DNA of 64,000 bases from Cystobacter fuscus. Lineage in GTDB: Bacteria; Myxococcota; Myxococcia; Myxococcales; Myxococcaceae. The stretch covers positions 5,456,001-5,520,000 of the forward strand of contig NZ_CP022098.1 of the NCBI RefSeq assembly GCF_002305875.1, written 5' to 3'. How positions within the stretch are numbered: position 1 is the first letter of the stretch; each line of letters opens with the position of its first letter. A program made the position numbers and the translations under genes. This document shows positions 20,115-29,797 of the stretch, piece by piece. The notes below the pieces were generated by a model, which was not told the origin of the DNA, ran no database searches, and saw only the letters and a program-made list of their open reading frames with translations.

Positions 20115-20139
20115 AGGAGGGCACCCCGCGGTTGGAGTG

Positions 20140-20176
20140 AAAAAAAAGGCCTCGGGCATTCGGGCCCGGGGCCTTT
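20140..20176 (-). terminator. Intrinsic terminator between peptide gene and HExxH gene
   Basis: On the minus strand a 13-bp stem (AAAGGCCCCGGGC / GCCCGAGGCCTTT, one C-A mismatch) with a 6-nt loop is followed by eight T. It lies 14 bp after the stop of the peptide gene and before the modification genes, so it should make peptide mRNA exceed enzyme mRNA. Confidence 0.85.
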
Positions 20177-20189
20177 CCCTACAGCGGAA

Positions 20190-20462
<273 letters not shown>

Positions 20463-20559
20463 GAGGCACTCCCTTGTCGTTGGTAGAGGGCGCTACGAAA
20501 CCGCCTGGCGCGTCTGCTGTTCAGGGGGCTGCGTCACAGCCGCGCAAACGGTGAGAAAA

Positions 20560-20588
20560 GTTATAGAAACAAAACTACTGCCAGTCAA
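20560..20588 (-). promoter_or_regulatory. Sigma-70-type promoter of the Q-rich peptide gene
   Basis: On the minus strand TTGACT (20588-20583), a 17-bp spacer and TATAAC (20565-20560). This is near-consensus and strikingly AT-rich for the genome. Transcription should start near 20553, giving about 90 nt of leader before the ATG at 20462. Confidence 0.8.
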
Positions 20589-20800
20589 CAGCACCCGGCA
20601 CTTTGCGTCATGATTGTCAAATCAACCAGAATGGGACTCGGGGACTACCCGGTCCGCGGGGGCCGTCGGCGCCTGGACTTCCCTTCCGGGCGCATGTGGT
20701 TTTCCCGGACGTGGCATCCCACCGCTCCCTCTTCTGTTTCGAGCGTTCAGCGTTTCGGGGGAGTATCCGGGAGGCGTCTGATCTGCCGTGGGAGGTGGCG

Positions 20801-21544
20801 ATGACGAGCGGAGCGGGGCAAACGCGGGCGCGCGACGAGCAGCCGCGAGAGGCGCCGGCGAAGGAGCTGTTGCGGCTCGAGGGCCTTACCAAGGTCTTCG
20901 AGACCGACGAGATGGAGACGCACGCGCTCTCCGAGGTGAACCTCTCGGTGGGCCAGGGCGAGTGGGTGTCCATCGTGGGGCCCTCGGGCTCGGGCAAGTC
21001 GAGCCTGCTGGCGGTGCTGGGGCTGTTGGACACGGCCTCCCGGGGGCGCTACCTGCTGGATGGGCAGCAGGTGTTGGAGCTGTCCCCGGCGCAGCGGGCG
21101 CTGGTGCGCAACCGGCACATCGGCTTCATCTTCCAGAGCTTCAACCTGATTGGTGACCTGTCCGTCTACGAGAACGTGGAGCTGCCGCTGACCTATCGCG
21201 ACATGGTGGCGGACGAGCGCCAGGCCCGGGTGGAGCGGGCCCTGGAGCGCGTGGGCATGAGCCACCGGGCGCGGCACATGCCCGGGCAGATCTCCGGTGG
21301 CCAGCAGCAGCGCGTGGCCGTGGCGCGCGCCGTGGCGGGCGAGCCCCTCCTGCTCCTGGCGGACGAGCCCACCGGCAACCTCGACTCGAAGAATGGAGCG
21401 CAGGTGATGCAACTGCTCACCGAGCTGCACCAGGGCGGCGCCACCCTGATCATGGTGACCCATGATCCGAATCAGGCGCGGCTTGGTACGCGTCAGGTGG
21501 GTCTCTTCGATGGCCGCATCGTCCAGGACGAGCGCCTGCGCTGA
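20801..21544 (+). CDS. ABC transporter ATP-binding protein, LolD/MacB type
   Basis: 247 residues from the ATG at 20801, preceded by a GGAGG ribosome-binding site. Walker A GPSGSGKSS, Q-loop FIFQSFNLIGDLSVYENVELPL, signature SGGQQQR and Walker B LLLADEPTGNLDS are all intact; the FNLI-NVELPL pattern is typical of ATPases serving MacB/FtsX-like permeases. No permease follows (lexA is convergent). The natural candidate partner is the ADOP permease gene at 15017, at the far end of the divergent cluster. It may therefore power export for the HExxH peptide locus. Confidence 0.92.
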   Translation: MTSGAGQTRARDEQPREAPAKELLRLEGLTKVFETDEMETHALSEVNLSVGQGEWVSIVGPSGSGKSSLLAVLGLLDTASRGRYLLDGQQVLELSPAQRALVRNRHIGFIFQSFNLIGDLSVYENVELPLTYRDMVADERQARVERALERVGMSHRARHMPGQISGGQQQRVAVARAVAGEPLLLLADEPTGNLDSKNGAQVMQLLTELHQGGATLIMVTHDPNQARLGTRQVGLFDGRIVQDERLR

Positions 21545-21576
21545 GCGGCCTCGACGAGGAGGGGCCCCGTGGCGCC

Positions 21577-22239
21577 TCAGTTCTTGCCGCCCGGCAGCTT
21601 GCGGTACACGCCCACCACCTGGCCGAGGATCATGGTGGAGCGGAAGTCCGCCCGGTTCACGTAGATGGGCTGCATGGTGGCGTTGGCCGGCTGGAAGCGG
21701 ATGCGCTCGCCCTCGGGGTAGTAGCGCTTGACCGTGGCCTCGTCCTCGATGAGCGCCACCACGATGTCGCCGGGCTGCGCCTGCGCCGTCTTGCGCACGA
21801 AGAGGTAGTCCCCGTCGAAGATGCCGTCGTCGATCATCGATTGGCCCTTGACCCGGAGCGCGAACACCTCGCGCCCGTTGCCCCCCAACAGGAAGCTGTC
21901 GATGCGGACCGAGTCCTCCGCGTTCTCCTGGGCGAGCAGGGGCGCGCCGGCGGCCACCTTGCCGAGCAGGGGGACCTCCACCATCCCCGACTCCTTCTTC
22001 ACGCCCAGTCCCAGCAGCATGCGCGCCCGCTTGGTGGGCACCAGCGAGCGGCTCTGCTGCTCGCCCCGGTTGAGGTAGCCCTTGCGCTCGAGCGCCTTGA
22101 GGTGATCATTCACCCCGTTGGTCGAGCGGATGTCCATCTCCTCGCCGATCTCCCGGATGGTCGGCGGGAAGCCCCGCGACTCGGTCTCCTTCACGATGAA
22201 GGCGAGGATCTCCCGTTGACGTTCGGTCAGCTCTTCCAT
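21577..22239 (-). CDS. lexA: LexA repressor, SOS response regulator
   Basis: Represses SOS genes and self-cleaves when stimulated by RecA filaments. 220 residues from the ATG at 22239. The N-terminal winged helix ([29 protein letters not shown]... residues 3-65) carries the DNA-recognition helix; the cleavage site is Ala97-Gly98 (KVAAGAP), and the catalytic dyad is Ser134 (GQSM) and Lys171 (ATVKRYY). An operator-like site lies 67 bp before the start, implying autoregulation. A much longer open frame upstream is antisense to the hybrid kinase gene. Confidence 0.96.
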   Translation of the reverse strand: MEELTERQREILAFIVKETESRGFPPTIREIGEEMDIRSTNGVNDHLKALERKGYLNRGEQQSRSLVPTKRARMLLGLGVKKESGMVEVPLLGKVAAGAPLLAQENAEDSVRIDSFLLGGNGREVFALRVKGQSMIDDGIFDGDYLFVRKTAQAQPGDIVVALIEDEATVKRYYPEGERIRFQPANATMQPIYVNRADFRSTMILGQVVGVYRKLPGGKN

Positions 22240-22305
22240 GATGCCCGGCTCCCTCGGCTGGTGGGCAACCCACCTGCGAAACAGGCTTTCAGTCCCAGCA
22301 TGCTC

Positions 22306-22322
22306 CCTGAACATACGTATAG
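22306..22322 (-). promoter_or_regulatory. Putative LexA operator (SOS box)
   Basis: Minus strand reads CTATACGTATGTTCAGG. It fits the LexA box described for Myxococcus (CTRHAMRYBYGTTCAGS, from memory) at all but one position. It lies between divergent lexA and the hybrid kinase gene, so it could control both. Confidence 0.7.
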
Positions 22323-22404
22323 AGTCAATGCGTTCAAGGGGCTTGCAGCCCTCCGAGGACGGATGCTGAGGGGGCACCCCGGCTGGGCGTAGACTTGGCC
22401 AACC

Positions 22405-25400
22405 GTGTCCGACACCCGACATACCCTGCTGTTGGTCGATGACGAGCCGGATGTCATCGATCTCCTCCAGCGCATGTTCCACAAGCGCTACCAGGTGCTC
22501 TCGGCCTCCTCGGGCCGCGAGGCCCTGGAGCTGCTCAGGCGCCATCCCGTGGACGTGCTCATCACCGACCAGCGCATGCCGGAGATGACGGGCATCGAGC
22601 TGGTGACGGCCGCGCGCGCCGAGGGCCTCGACGTCACGGCGCTGCTGCTCACCGGCTACACCAACCCCGAGGACATCATCGCGGCCATCAACCGGGGGCA
22701 GGTCTACCGCTACATCACCAAGCCGTGGGACCTGAACGATCTCGTCTTCACCGTGAAGAACGCGGTGGACTACACCCAGCTGCGGCGCGACAAGGAGCGG
22801 CTCTTGCGCCAGCTGCACCAGCGGGTGGAGGCGCTCGACGTGCTCTACGCGGTGACGCGCGCGAGCGCCGGAGAGCCGCTCGACTACGACGCCATCATCG
22901 ATCGGGTGCTCGTGGCGGTGTCGCGCGTGCTGCCATACGACTGTGGCGCGGCCCTCATCGCGCTGGGGTGGGATCGTACGGCCACCCTGCGCCTGCGCTG
23001 CCAGGGGCTGGCCGTGGGCGAGCAGGCCCTGCTCGGCGTCAAGGAGTCCATGCTGGGCGCCTGGAGCACGCGCTCGGGGCTGATGTTGTCCGAGGACCGC
23101 GTCATCACCCACGTCGAGGGCACCACGTCCCCGGACACCGCCGCCCCGGTCGTCTGGGGCAGCCAGCTCACCGTGGCCCTCACCGCCGAGGGCCGTCCGG
23201 TGGGGCTCTTGTCGCTCTTCTCCCAGCGCGCGCACGCCTACTCCGAGGAGGATGGCGCGCTGCTCGACACCCTGGCCAACCAGACGGCCGCCGCCATCCA
23301 GGCCCTGCGCGCCTCCGAGGAGGCGTCGCGCCAGCGCATCGAGCGCATGGTGCAGTCCATGGCCGATGGCGTGCTGCTCACCGACGAGAAGAACGAGGTG
23401 GTGGTGCTCAACCCCGCCGCGCGCCGCCTGCTGCGGCTCGAGGAGGGCGCCCTCCAGGACGCCGGAGCGCGGCTGCGCGAGCGGCTCGGGTTCGATCCCT
23501 TCGAGCTGGTGCACGGCTGGGAGGCGGGCAGCGCCCAGGTGTTGCGCGAGGAGCTCACGCTGGATGCGCGCACCATCCACACCACGGTGACACCGGTGCA
23601 CGACGCGCGGGGCGTGCTGCGCGGCGTGTGCGTGGTGCTGCGCGACGTCACCGAGCAGAAGCAGCTCGAGGAGCGCAAGGACGAGTTCGTCCACATGGTG
23701 AGCCACGAGCTGCGCACGCCCCTCACCTCCATCTCCGGCTCGTTGGACCTGGTGCTCAACTTCCTCACCACGGACATGAACGAGAAGCAGCGGCGCTACC
23801 TCCTGCTCGCGCGCGACTCGACGGAGAAGCTCAACGCCATCGTGGATGATCTGCTGGACCTGGCCAAGTTCGCCAAGGGCCGGCTGCGGATGAACTTCGA
23901 GTGGACGCACGTGGACGAGCTGGTGCGCCGCGCGGTGGAGAAGTACGGCCCGGCCTTCCAGGCGCGCGGCGTGACGATGACCACCGCCCTGCCGCAACAT
24001 GGCCAGCGCGCCCAGGTGGATCCCAACCGCATCACCCAGGTGCTCAACAACCTGCTCACCAACGCCGCCAAGTTCACCCCCGAGGGCGGCCAGATGCGGC
24101 TGGCGCTCAAGAGCACCTCGGCGGTGCCCGGCTACTTCGCCATGTCGTGCTGGAACAGCGGCGAGCCCATCGCCCAGGAGAACCTGGAGCGCATCTTCGA
24201 CCGCTTCGAGCAGGCGCGCACCCAGGCCAACCGCACCGTGCGCGGCACGGGGCTGGGGCTGGCCATCTGCCGCAACATCGTGCAGGCGCACGGCGGCCAC
24301 ATCTGGAGCGAGCCGTGCTCGGATGGGGTGCGCTTCATCGCGGTGTTCCCCCTGGAGCCCGGCGCCGAGCCGTTCCGGCCCGAGGAGCTGGACTCCCAGC
24401 GCAAGCAGGACGCCGCGCCGCGCGGCCACCTGGTGCTCGTGGAGTCCGATCCGAACATCGCCTTCATCACCAAGGCGCTGCTGCTCGCGCGCGGCTACGC
24501 GGTGCGCATCGCCCCCAACGCCGAGGAGGCCCTGGCGCTCGCGCGCACCCAGCCGCCGGACGCCATGCTCGTGGATGCCCGGCTGCCCGTCATCGATGGG
24601 CTGCGGCTCACGGAGCTGCTCCGGCAGGATCCGCGCACGCGCCTGCTGCCCGTGCTCATCCTCTCCGCCTTCGACGAGCGCCCGCGCGCCTTCCGGGCCG
24701 GGGCGGATGCCTTCCTGTCCATGCCCCTGAGCGCCGAGAGCCTGGTGGCCACCGCGGACTCACTCGTGCGCGGACGCGCCGGCAAGTCCCAGGGGCGCGT
24801 GCTCCTCGCGGACGCCGACGAGAAGGTGGCCTCGCTCTGCCACGAGGCACTCGGCGGCCTCGGCTACGAGGTGCGCGTGGCCACCTCCCTGGCGCTCGCC
24901 CATCGCGCCCTGGGCGAGCACCGCCCGGACGTGCTGCTGCTCGGCGCGCAACTGCCCGACGGCGACGGCTACCACTTCCTCGAGGAGATCAAGGCCGAGC
25001 GCGCCAGCGGCTCCATCTCCGTCCTCTTCCTCGCCCCCTCGGCCGATACGGGCATCAAGGTGCGCGCCCTGAAGCGCGGCGCCGATGACGTGCTCCCCAG
25101 GCCCTTCGACGCGTTGACGCTCGGCTCGCGCGTGGAGGCGGTGCTGCGCCGCAAGCAGCGCGAGCGCGGCGCCTCGCCCACCACGCAACTGCCCGGCCCG
25201 GGCGCCATCGAGCGGGAGATCCAACGCCGCTCCTCCGAGCGCACCCCGTTCGCCTACTGCTACCTGGATCTGGACAACCTCAAGGCCTACCAGGACTACT
25301 ACGGCCTGGCGAAGGCCGATGGCGTCATCCGCCAGACGGGAGATCTCCTGCGCGAGGTGCTCGCCCGCGAGGGGCTGCCCGGTGACTTCCTCGGGCACAT

Positions 25401-25740
25401 GACGGGAGATGACTTCGTCTTCGTCACCTCCGCCGAGAGCGTGGACCGGGTGTGCCAGCGCGCGCTCGAGGTCTTCGATCGGCTCATCCCGCTCTACTAC
25501 GACAAGCAGGACCGGGAGCGCGGCTACATCGAGACGCAGGGGCGCTATGGGGACACGCGCCGCTGTCCCATCATGAGCGTGTCGGTGGTGGCGGTGCTCA
25601 GCGACAGCGTGCCCGGCCAGGCGCTCACGGAGCTGGCGCGGCGGGCCTCGGACATGAAGAAGCGCGCCAAGGCCATCCCGGGCTCGGTCTACCTGCGCAG
25701 TGATCGCGATCAGGCCTTCGTGCGGACGAGCGTGGGATGA
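22405..25740 (+). CDS. Hybrid sensor histidine kinase with three receivers and a degenerate GGDEF domain
   Basis: 1111 residues from a GTG at 22405, soluble (no membrane segment). Order: receiver 1 (Asp55 in [12 protein letters not shown]), GAF (~140-300), PAS (~305-415), HisKA (His434 in [10 protein letters not shown]), ATPase ([19 protein letters not shown]), receiver 2 (Asp724 in [11 protein letters not shown]), receiver 3 (the acceptor position in [10 protein letters not shown] is Gly847, so it is probably not phosphorylated), and a C-terminal GGDEF-like domain with LDLDNLK and TGDDF (1000-1004). TGDDF instead of GGDEF suggests it does not make cyclic-di-GMP and may bind nucleotide instead. 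It overlaps the next kinase by four bases (ATGA). Confidence 0.93.
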   Translation: MSDTRHTLLLVDDEPDVIDLLQRMFHKRYQVLSASSGREALELLRRHPVDVLITDQRMPEMTGIELVTAARAEGLDVTALLLTGYTNPEDIIAAINRGQVYRYITKPWDLNDLVFTVKNAVDYTQLRRDKERLLRQLHQRVEALDVLYAVTRASAGEPLDYDAIIDRVLVAVSRVLPYDCGAALIALGWDRTATLRLRCQGLAVGEQALLGVKESMLGAWSTRSGLMLSEDRVITHVEGTTSPDTAAPVVWGSQLTVALTAEGRPVGLLSLFSQRAHAYSEEDGALLDTLANQTAAAIQALRASEEASRQRIERMVQSMADGVLLTDEKNEVVVLNPAARRLLRLEEGALQDAGARLRERLGFDPFELVHGWEAGSAQVLREELTLDARTIHTTVTPVHDARGVLRGVCVVLRDVTEQKQLEERKDEFVHMVSHELRTPLTSISGSLDLVLNFLTTDMNEKQRRYLLLARDSTEKLNAIVDDLLDLAKFAKGRLRMNFEWTHVDELVRRAVEKYGPAFQARGVTMTTALPQHGQRAQVDPNRITQVLNNLLTNAAKFTPEGGQMRLALKSTSAVPGYFAMSCWNSGEPIAQENLERIFDRFEQARTQANRTVRGTGLGLAICRNIVQAHGGHIWSEPCSDGVRFIAVFPLEPGAEPFRPEELDSQRKQDAAPRGHLVLVESDPNIAFITKALLLARGYAVRIAPNAEEALALARTQPPDAMLVDARLPVIDGLRLTELLRQDPRTRLLPVLILSAFDERPRAFRAGADAFLSMPLSAESLVATADSLVRGRAGKSQGRVLLADADEKVASLCHEALGGLGYEVRVATSLALAHRALGEHRPDVLLLGAQLPDGDGYHFLEEIKAERASGSISVLFLAPSADTGIKVRALKRGADDVLPRPFDALTLGSRVEAVLRRKQRERGASPTTQLPGPGAIEREIQRRSSERTPFAYCYLDLDNLKAYQDYYGLAKADGVIRQTGDLLREVLAREGLPGDFLGHMTGDDFVFVTSAESVDRVCQRALEVFDRLIPLYYDKQDRERGYIETQGRYGDTRRCPIMSVSVVAVLSDSVPGQALTELARRASDMKKRAKAIPGSVYLRSDRDQAFVRTSVG

Positions 25741-27578
25741 GACTCTACCAGCAGCTCATCCTCTTCATGCTGGCCGCCTCGGTGCTGCCCCTGGCGGCGG
25801 TGGGCTTCTCGCTGCTGTCGGAAGCCGAGTCGGAGCTGACCCGCCGCATCGTCTCCGAGCAGGGCCTCATCGCCGAGACCACCGCCGAGGCACTCTCCGG
25901 GGAGCTGATGAAGACGGCGGAGGCGCTCGGGCGCTCGGCGGGACTCATCGACTGGGAGCACATCACCCCCGCGGAGTTCGAGGGCGGGCTGAAGCTGCTC
26001 TACGGGCAGTCCTACGCGGTGAGCGCGGTGCTGGCGGTCGACGCGGAGGGCAGGCCCCGGGGGGCGCCGCTCTTCCAGGCGGAGGGAGAGAACGACCATC
26101 CGCGTTTCGAGCCCACCGCGGCGCTGGCGCTCGCCCAGGCCGTGCCGGTGCGCTCGCTGCGCCAGGCGGAGCGGGGCCAGGTCTTCCTGGGCGGTGTCTA
26201 TGCGCACCAGCCCTCCGGTCAGACGGCGATGGCCATGGCGGTGAAGCTCGCCGATGGCGAGAACTCCTCCTTCGCGCTCGCCGAGGTCGTCTTCTCCGAG
26301 CTGGAGTCGCTCCTGGCGCGGCGCGCGCGGCCCGAGCTCGGACGGATCGAGCTGGTGAAGGTGTCGGCCGGACGCATCCTGCTCAGCACCTGGCCCGGAC
26401 GCCGCTTGCAGACGTTGGAGCCGGCGCTGGCCTCGGCGCTGACGGACGCGGGCGGCACGGCGGGGCGGAGCTTCCGGGTGGAGCCACTCGCCCTGCGGGT
26501 GAGCACCGCGCGGGTGCCCCAGGTGCCCGACTTCGCGGTGGTGGTGTCCCTGGACGAGGCGTCCGCGCTGGCCCCGGTGCGCGCCATGCGCCGCACGGTA
26601 CTGCTGTTCATCCTGGGGGCCTTCGCGGTGCTGCTCGGCGTGGGGGCGCTCTTCACCCGTCGGCTCAACCGCCGGCTGGCCCACGTGGTGTCCGGCGCCG
26701 AGGCGTTCAGCCGGGGCGAGCTGCACCAGCGCGTCCAGGTGGACGGCGATGACGAGCTGAGCGACCTGGCGTCCACCTTCAATGCCATGGGCGGCGAGCT
26801 GGAGCGGGCCCGGGAGCGGCTGCTGCGCTGGAACGACGAACTCAAGGTCCGCGTGGACGAGGCCACCGCGGAGCTGAAGACGGCGCAGAGCCAGTTGCTC
26901 GAGGCGCAGAAGCTCGCGGCGGTGGGCCAGCTCGGCGCCGGCGTGGCGCACGAGATCAACAACCCCCTGGCCGGCATCCTCGGCAACACGCAGTTGCTGA
27001 TGCTCGAGCGCGGCGAGAAGGACCCGGACTTCGAGACGCTGCGGAAGATCGAGCTGAGTGCCAAGCGGTGCAAGGACATCACCCAGAACCTGCTGCGCTT
27101 CTCGCAGCAACGCGCGCGGCCCGAGCTGCGCCCGGTGGACCTGGGGGGCGTGCTGCGCGACGCGCTCTCGCTCACGGAGAACCAGATTCAGGCGGAGGGC
27201 ATCCAGATTTCCATGGAGCTGGCGAGCCCGCCCGTGCGGGTGCGGGCGGATCCGGGGCACCTGTCCCAGGTGGTGCTGGCGCTGGTGTCCAACGCGCGCA
27301 CCGCGATGATGAAGTCCGAGCAGCGTCGGCTCACGCTGCGCACCGGGGAGCGCGACGGGCAGGGCTTCTTCGAGGTGGAGGACTCGGGCAAGGGCATTAC
27401 GCCCGAGCACCGCTCGCGCGTCTTCGAGCCCTTCTTCACCACCAAGGACGTGTGGAGCAACGTGGGCCTGGGCCTGTCCGTCGCCTGGCGGGTGGTGAGC
27501 GAGGCGGGGGGCACCATCGAGCTGCGCACGGAGGTGGGGCAGGGCACCTGCTTCACCGTGTGGCTGCCCAAGGCGTGA
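25737..27578 (+). CDS. Membrane sensor histidine kinase (HAMP)
   Basis: 613 residues. Two membrane segments (QQLILFMLAASVLPLAAVGFSLL near 5-27 and VLLFILGAFAVLLGVGALF near 288-306) bracket a periplasmic sensor domain of about 260 residues. HAMP (~308-360), a coiled coil, HisKA with His405 (GVAHEINNPLAG) and an ATPase domain (DSGKGI, GLGLSVAWRVV) follow. The HEINNP His-box is the NtrB/HPK4 type. Translationally coupled to the hybrid kinase, so both probably act in one phosphorelay. No response regulator with an output domain follows. Confidence 0.94.
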   Translation: MRLYQQLILFMLAASVLPLAAVGFSLLSEAESELTRRIVSEQGLIAETTAEALSGELMKTAEALGRSAGLIDWEHITPAEFEGGLKLLYGQSYAVSAVLAVDAEGRPRGAPLFQAEGENDHPRFEPTAALALAQAVPVRSLRQAERGQVFLGGVYAHQPSGQTAMAMAVKLADGENSSFALAEVVFSELESLLARRARPELGRIELVKVSAGRILLSTWPGRRLQTLEPALASALTDAGGTAGRSFRVEPLALRVSTARVPQVPDFAVVVSLDEASALAPVRAMRRTVLLFILGAFAVLLGVGALFTRRLNRRLAHVVSGAEAFSRGELHQRVQVDGDDELSDLASTFNAMGGELERARERLLRWNDELKVRVDEATAELKTAQSQLLEAQKLAAVGQLGAGVAHEINNPLAGILGNTQLLMLERGEKDPDFETLRKIELSAKRCKDITQNLLRFSQQRARPELRPVDLGGVLRDALSLTENQIQAEGIQISMELASPPVRVRADPGHLSQVVLALVSNARTAMMKSEQRRLTLRTGERDGQGFFEVEDSGKGITPEHRSRVFEPFFTTKDVWSNVGLGLSVAWRVVSEAGGTIELRTEVGQGTCFTVWLPKA

Positions 27579-28113
27579 AGGAGTGCTTCGGAACGGTGAC
27601 AGGACCCATTCCGGTATCGCGGGAGTGCTCGGCGGACGAGCGACTCAGAAGGAGCAGACGGAGTCAGGGCCGCAGTAGCCGATCCGCCCATTGCACTCGC
27701 AGTCCAGATCCTCGGAGCAGAAGCGCGCGGGGCAGATCGGACCGCCGCCACCACCCCCACCACCCGTGCCGTAGGATCACGCCCGGTCATGGGCGCAGGG
27801 AGAGCATACGCACCCGGAGTGTTCTCGTACCAGGAGTCCACGCTCGCCGCGATGGCCCCCGCGTCCATTGACGCATGAATCGAGCTACGGCCGTCCTCCG
27901 CTCGCGCGCACGATTTGGAAGCAAGCGCCCAATGGCATACGCCTTTCCGCGTTGCTCCTGCACGTTGGGCGGAAGCGCCGCGCTCACCCTTGATCGCTGA
28001 ATCAAGGGGTTGGCGGGAGGGAGGAGGCGCGGGGCACCCGGTTGACAGTGGTGCTTGCCCCCCGGGACGATACCGCCAGACCGCATGGCCCCCTCTGGCC
28101 AGTGCCGCTCTGG
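27579..28113. other. Intergenic region with a decayed Cys-rich gene
   Basis: 535 bp between the kinase and the desaturase. The minus strand holds the gene remnant described separately; the rest (27930-28113) shows nothing I can name. Confidence 0.5.
27645..27930 (-). pseudogene. Remnant of an exported Cys-rich protein gene
   Basis: Minus-strand frame 27776-27645 encodes a Gly run then PICPARFCSEDLDCECNGRI...CSF and a TGA: seven Cys in a compact C-terminal module. It is cut upstream by an in-frame TGA at 27777-27779. A second frame just upstream (27930-27770) reads DGRSSIHASMDAG and SVDSWYENTPGAYALPAP, which looks like genuine protein but has no start and is out of frame with the Cys module. 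Together they look like one gene broken by a frameshift and 5' loss. The parent family is not recognised. Confidence 0.4.
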
Positions 28114-29367
28114 ATGGGAATGAAGATCTGGAAGCATTCGCGCCGTGACGCGGTCCTGTTGGCGCTGAGCCTCGCCCAGGCGGCGACGATGTTCGCGCTG
28201 GCGGCGGCCTGGGATGAGTCCTCCTGGCTCTGTCGGCTGGGGGGCGCGTGCCTGTTGGTGCTGACGGTGACGTACAACTTCATCGTCATCTCGCACCTCT
28301 TCATGCATGAGCCCTGGTTCGAGTCGCGGCGGCTCAACGCGCTGGCGTCGGCGCTCAACTCGTTCATCATCGGCCAGTCGTTGCAGCGCCATCAGCTGTT
28401 CCACGTGCGCAACCACCACCGTTACAACAACGATCGGAAGGACGCGGACGGGAAGACGAAGGATCTGACCTCCACCTTCCAGCAGGGCGAGGGTGGAGAG
28501 CACGGCGGCCTCTTCCATTATGTCTTCAGGGGGGCGGTCTCCATGCTGGGCACCACCGGACGGGGGCTGCTCTCGGTCACGCGGTTGTGGCGGGTGGGCG
28601 AGCACGAGCGGGAGCTGCTCGAACTGGTGGCGAAGGGTCCGGCCCGGCGCGAGCAGGAGCTGCGCCAGGTGCGGCTGGATCGCCTGGCGCACTTCGCCGG
28701 GGTATGCGTCTTCCTGGCCCTGTCGTGGCGCTGGACGCTCTGCTGCTACCTGCCGGCCCTCTTCCTGGCACTCGTGCTGGTGAACCTGCAGAACTACTTC
28801 GAGCACTTCGGCGCGGCCCCCGAGAGCCGTTACACGGACTCGGTGAGCTACTACGGCCGGCTCTACAACCTGCTCGCCTTCAACGACGGCTATCACCAGG
28901 AGCACCACCTGCGGCCGCAGGCACACTGGAGCCTCCTGCCCGAGGTGCGGCATGAGCTCACCGCCCAACTGGAGGGCGCCGAGCGCGTCATCTCGCCAGT
29001 GCCCGCCCTGCTGGGCTTCCTGCACCGCGATCGGCCCCTGCTACACCGTCGTCCCGGAGGGCGCTCCATCCCCGGTTCGCCACGCGCGGTACTCATCCTC
29101 CTGATGTCCGTTTTCATGGGGGCGGACACCGCTCTCGCTTCGATTCCCTCCGAGGCTCGTGCCCCCCTGGACACCTGTCTCGAGAGGTGGGTGGAACTCA
29201 GCGGCGGCGAACGTCCTGGGCACCTTCGGGGAAGCCTCCAGGGCCGTCCTCCCTGGAGACCGCCCGGCGGCGTGGCCAGAGGGCGTAGCCCCAGAAGGGG
29301 AGGAAGAGCAGCAGCTCCACCATCACCACGTAGACGCCACGCGCGGAGAGCATGCCCGCCCCGATAG
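28114..29367 (+). CDS. Membrane fatty acid desaturase
   Basis: Di-iron integral membrane enzyme inserting a double bond into acyl chains. From the ATG at 28114 the three His boxes are HLFMH (61-65), HVRNHH (97-102) and HQEHH (261-265), between membrane segments near 12-32, 43-62 and 198-224. The closest known type is the FA_desaturase group with terminal HxxHH. The frame runs to 29367, but the last ~100 residues are Arg/Gly/Pro-rich and antisense to the YdjM-like gene. Another frame would stop near 29103 with a more protein-like end (VVPEGAPSP), so the 3' end is doubtful. Confidence 0.88.
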   Translation: MGMKIWKHSRRDAVLLALSLAQAATMFALAAAWDESSWLCRLGGACLLVLTVTYNFIVISHLFMHEPWFESRRLNALASALNSFIIGQSLQRHQLFHVRNHHRYNNDRKDADGKTKDLTSTFQQGEGGEHGGLFHYVFRGAVSMLGTTGRGLLSVTRLWRVGEHERELLELVAKGPARREQELRQVRLDRLAHFAGVCVFLALSWRWTLCCYLPALFLALVLVNLQNYFEHFGAAPESRYTDSVSYYGRLYNLLAFNDGYHQEHHLRPQAHWSLLPEVRHELTAQLEGAERVISPVPALLGFLHRDRPLLHRRPGGRSIPGSPRAVLILLMSVFMGADTALASIPSEARAPLDTCLERWVELSGGERPGHLRGSLQGRPPWRPPGGVARGRSPRRGGRAAAPPSPRRRHARRACPPR

Positions 29368-29773
29368 GCGCCACGGGAATGGGCCGCAGGGGGAGGAAGT
29401 AGCGGGCGGTGGTGAAGGGCCACAGGATCGCCGCGCCCAGGCCCCCCGTGGTCATCGCGTCCAGCAGGCCATGGCTGCCCACGGCCACGAAGGCGAGCAG
29501 CCCCGCCTCGAGCGCGGGTCCTCGCGCCACCCGCGTCCCCACCGCCACGACGAGCGACACCAGCACCGCGAGCACGAGCGAGTGCGAGGCGCCACGATGT
29601 CCCCACTCGGCCGCGTAGGGAATGCCCAGCTTGAAGGCGACGACGTCCGCGTCCGGCAGCATGGCCAGCGCGGCCAGGGCCACCATCGCGGCCCCTCGCC
29701 TCCGGGGAGATGCCGTCCTTCCACCCAGGCGCCCGAGCGCCAGTCCCACCGCGATGTGTCCGAAGCTCGCCAT
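29198..29773 (-). CDS. YdjM-type membrane-bound metal-dependent hydrolase
   Basis: 191 residues with about five hydrophobic segments. The family pattern is clear: MASFGHIAVGLALGRLGG at the start, LPDADVVAF, GHRGASHSL and SHGLLDAMT. The Asp and His residues form the presumed metal site of the LexA-regulated YdjM family of E. coli. The substrate is unknown. It overlaps the extended 3' end of the desaturase frame in antisense. No LexA box was seen before it. Confidence 0.85.
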   Translation of the reverse strand: MASFGHIAVGLALGRLGGRTASPRRRGAAMVALAALAMLPDADVVAFKLGIPYAAEWGHRGASHSLVLAVLVSLVVAVGTRVARGPALEAGLLAFVAVGSHGLLDAMTTGGLGAAILWPFTTARYFLPLRPIPVAPIGAGMLSARGVYVVMVELLLFLPFWGYALWPRRRAVSREDGPGGFPEGAQDVRRR

Positions 29774-29797
29774 GTGCTTTGTGTGGGGAGTCTAGCT

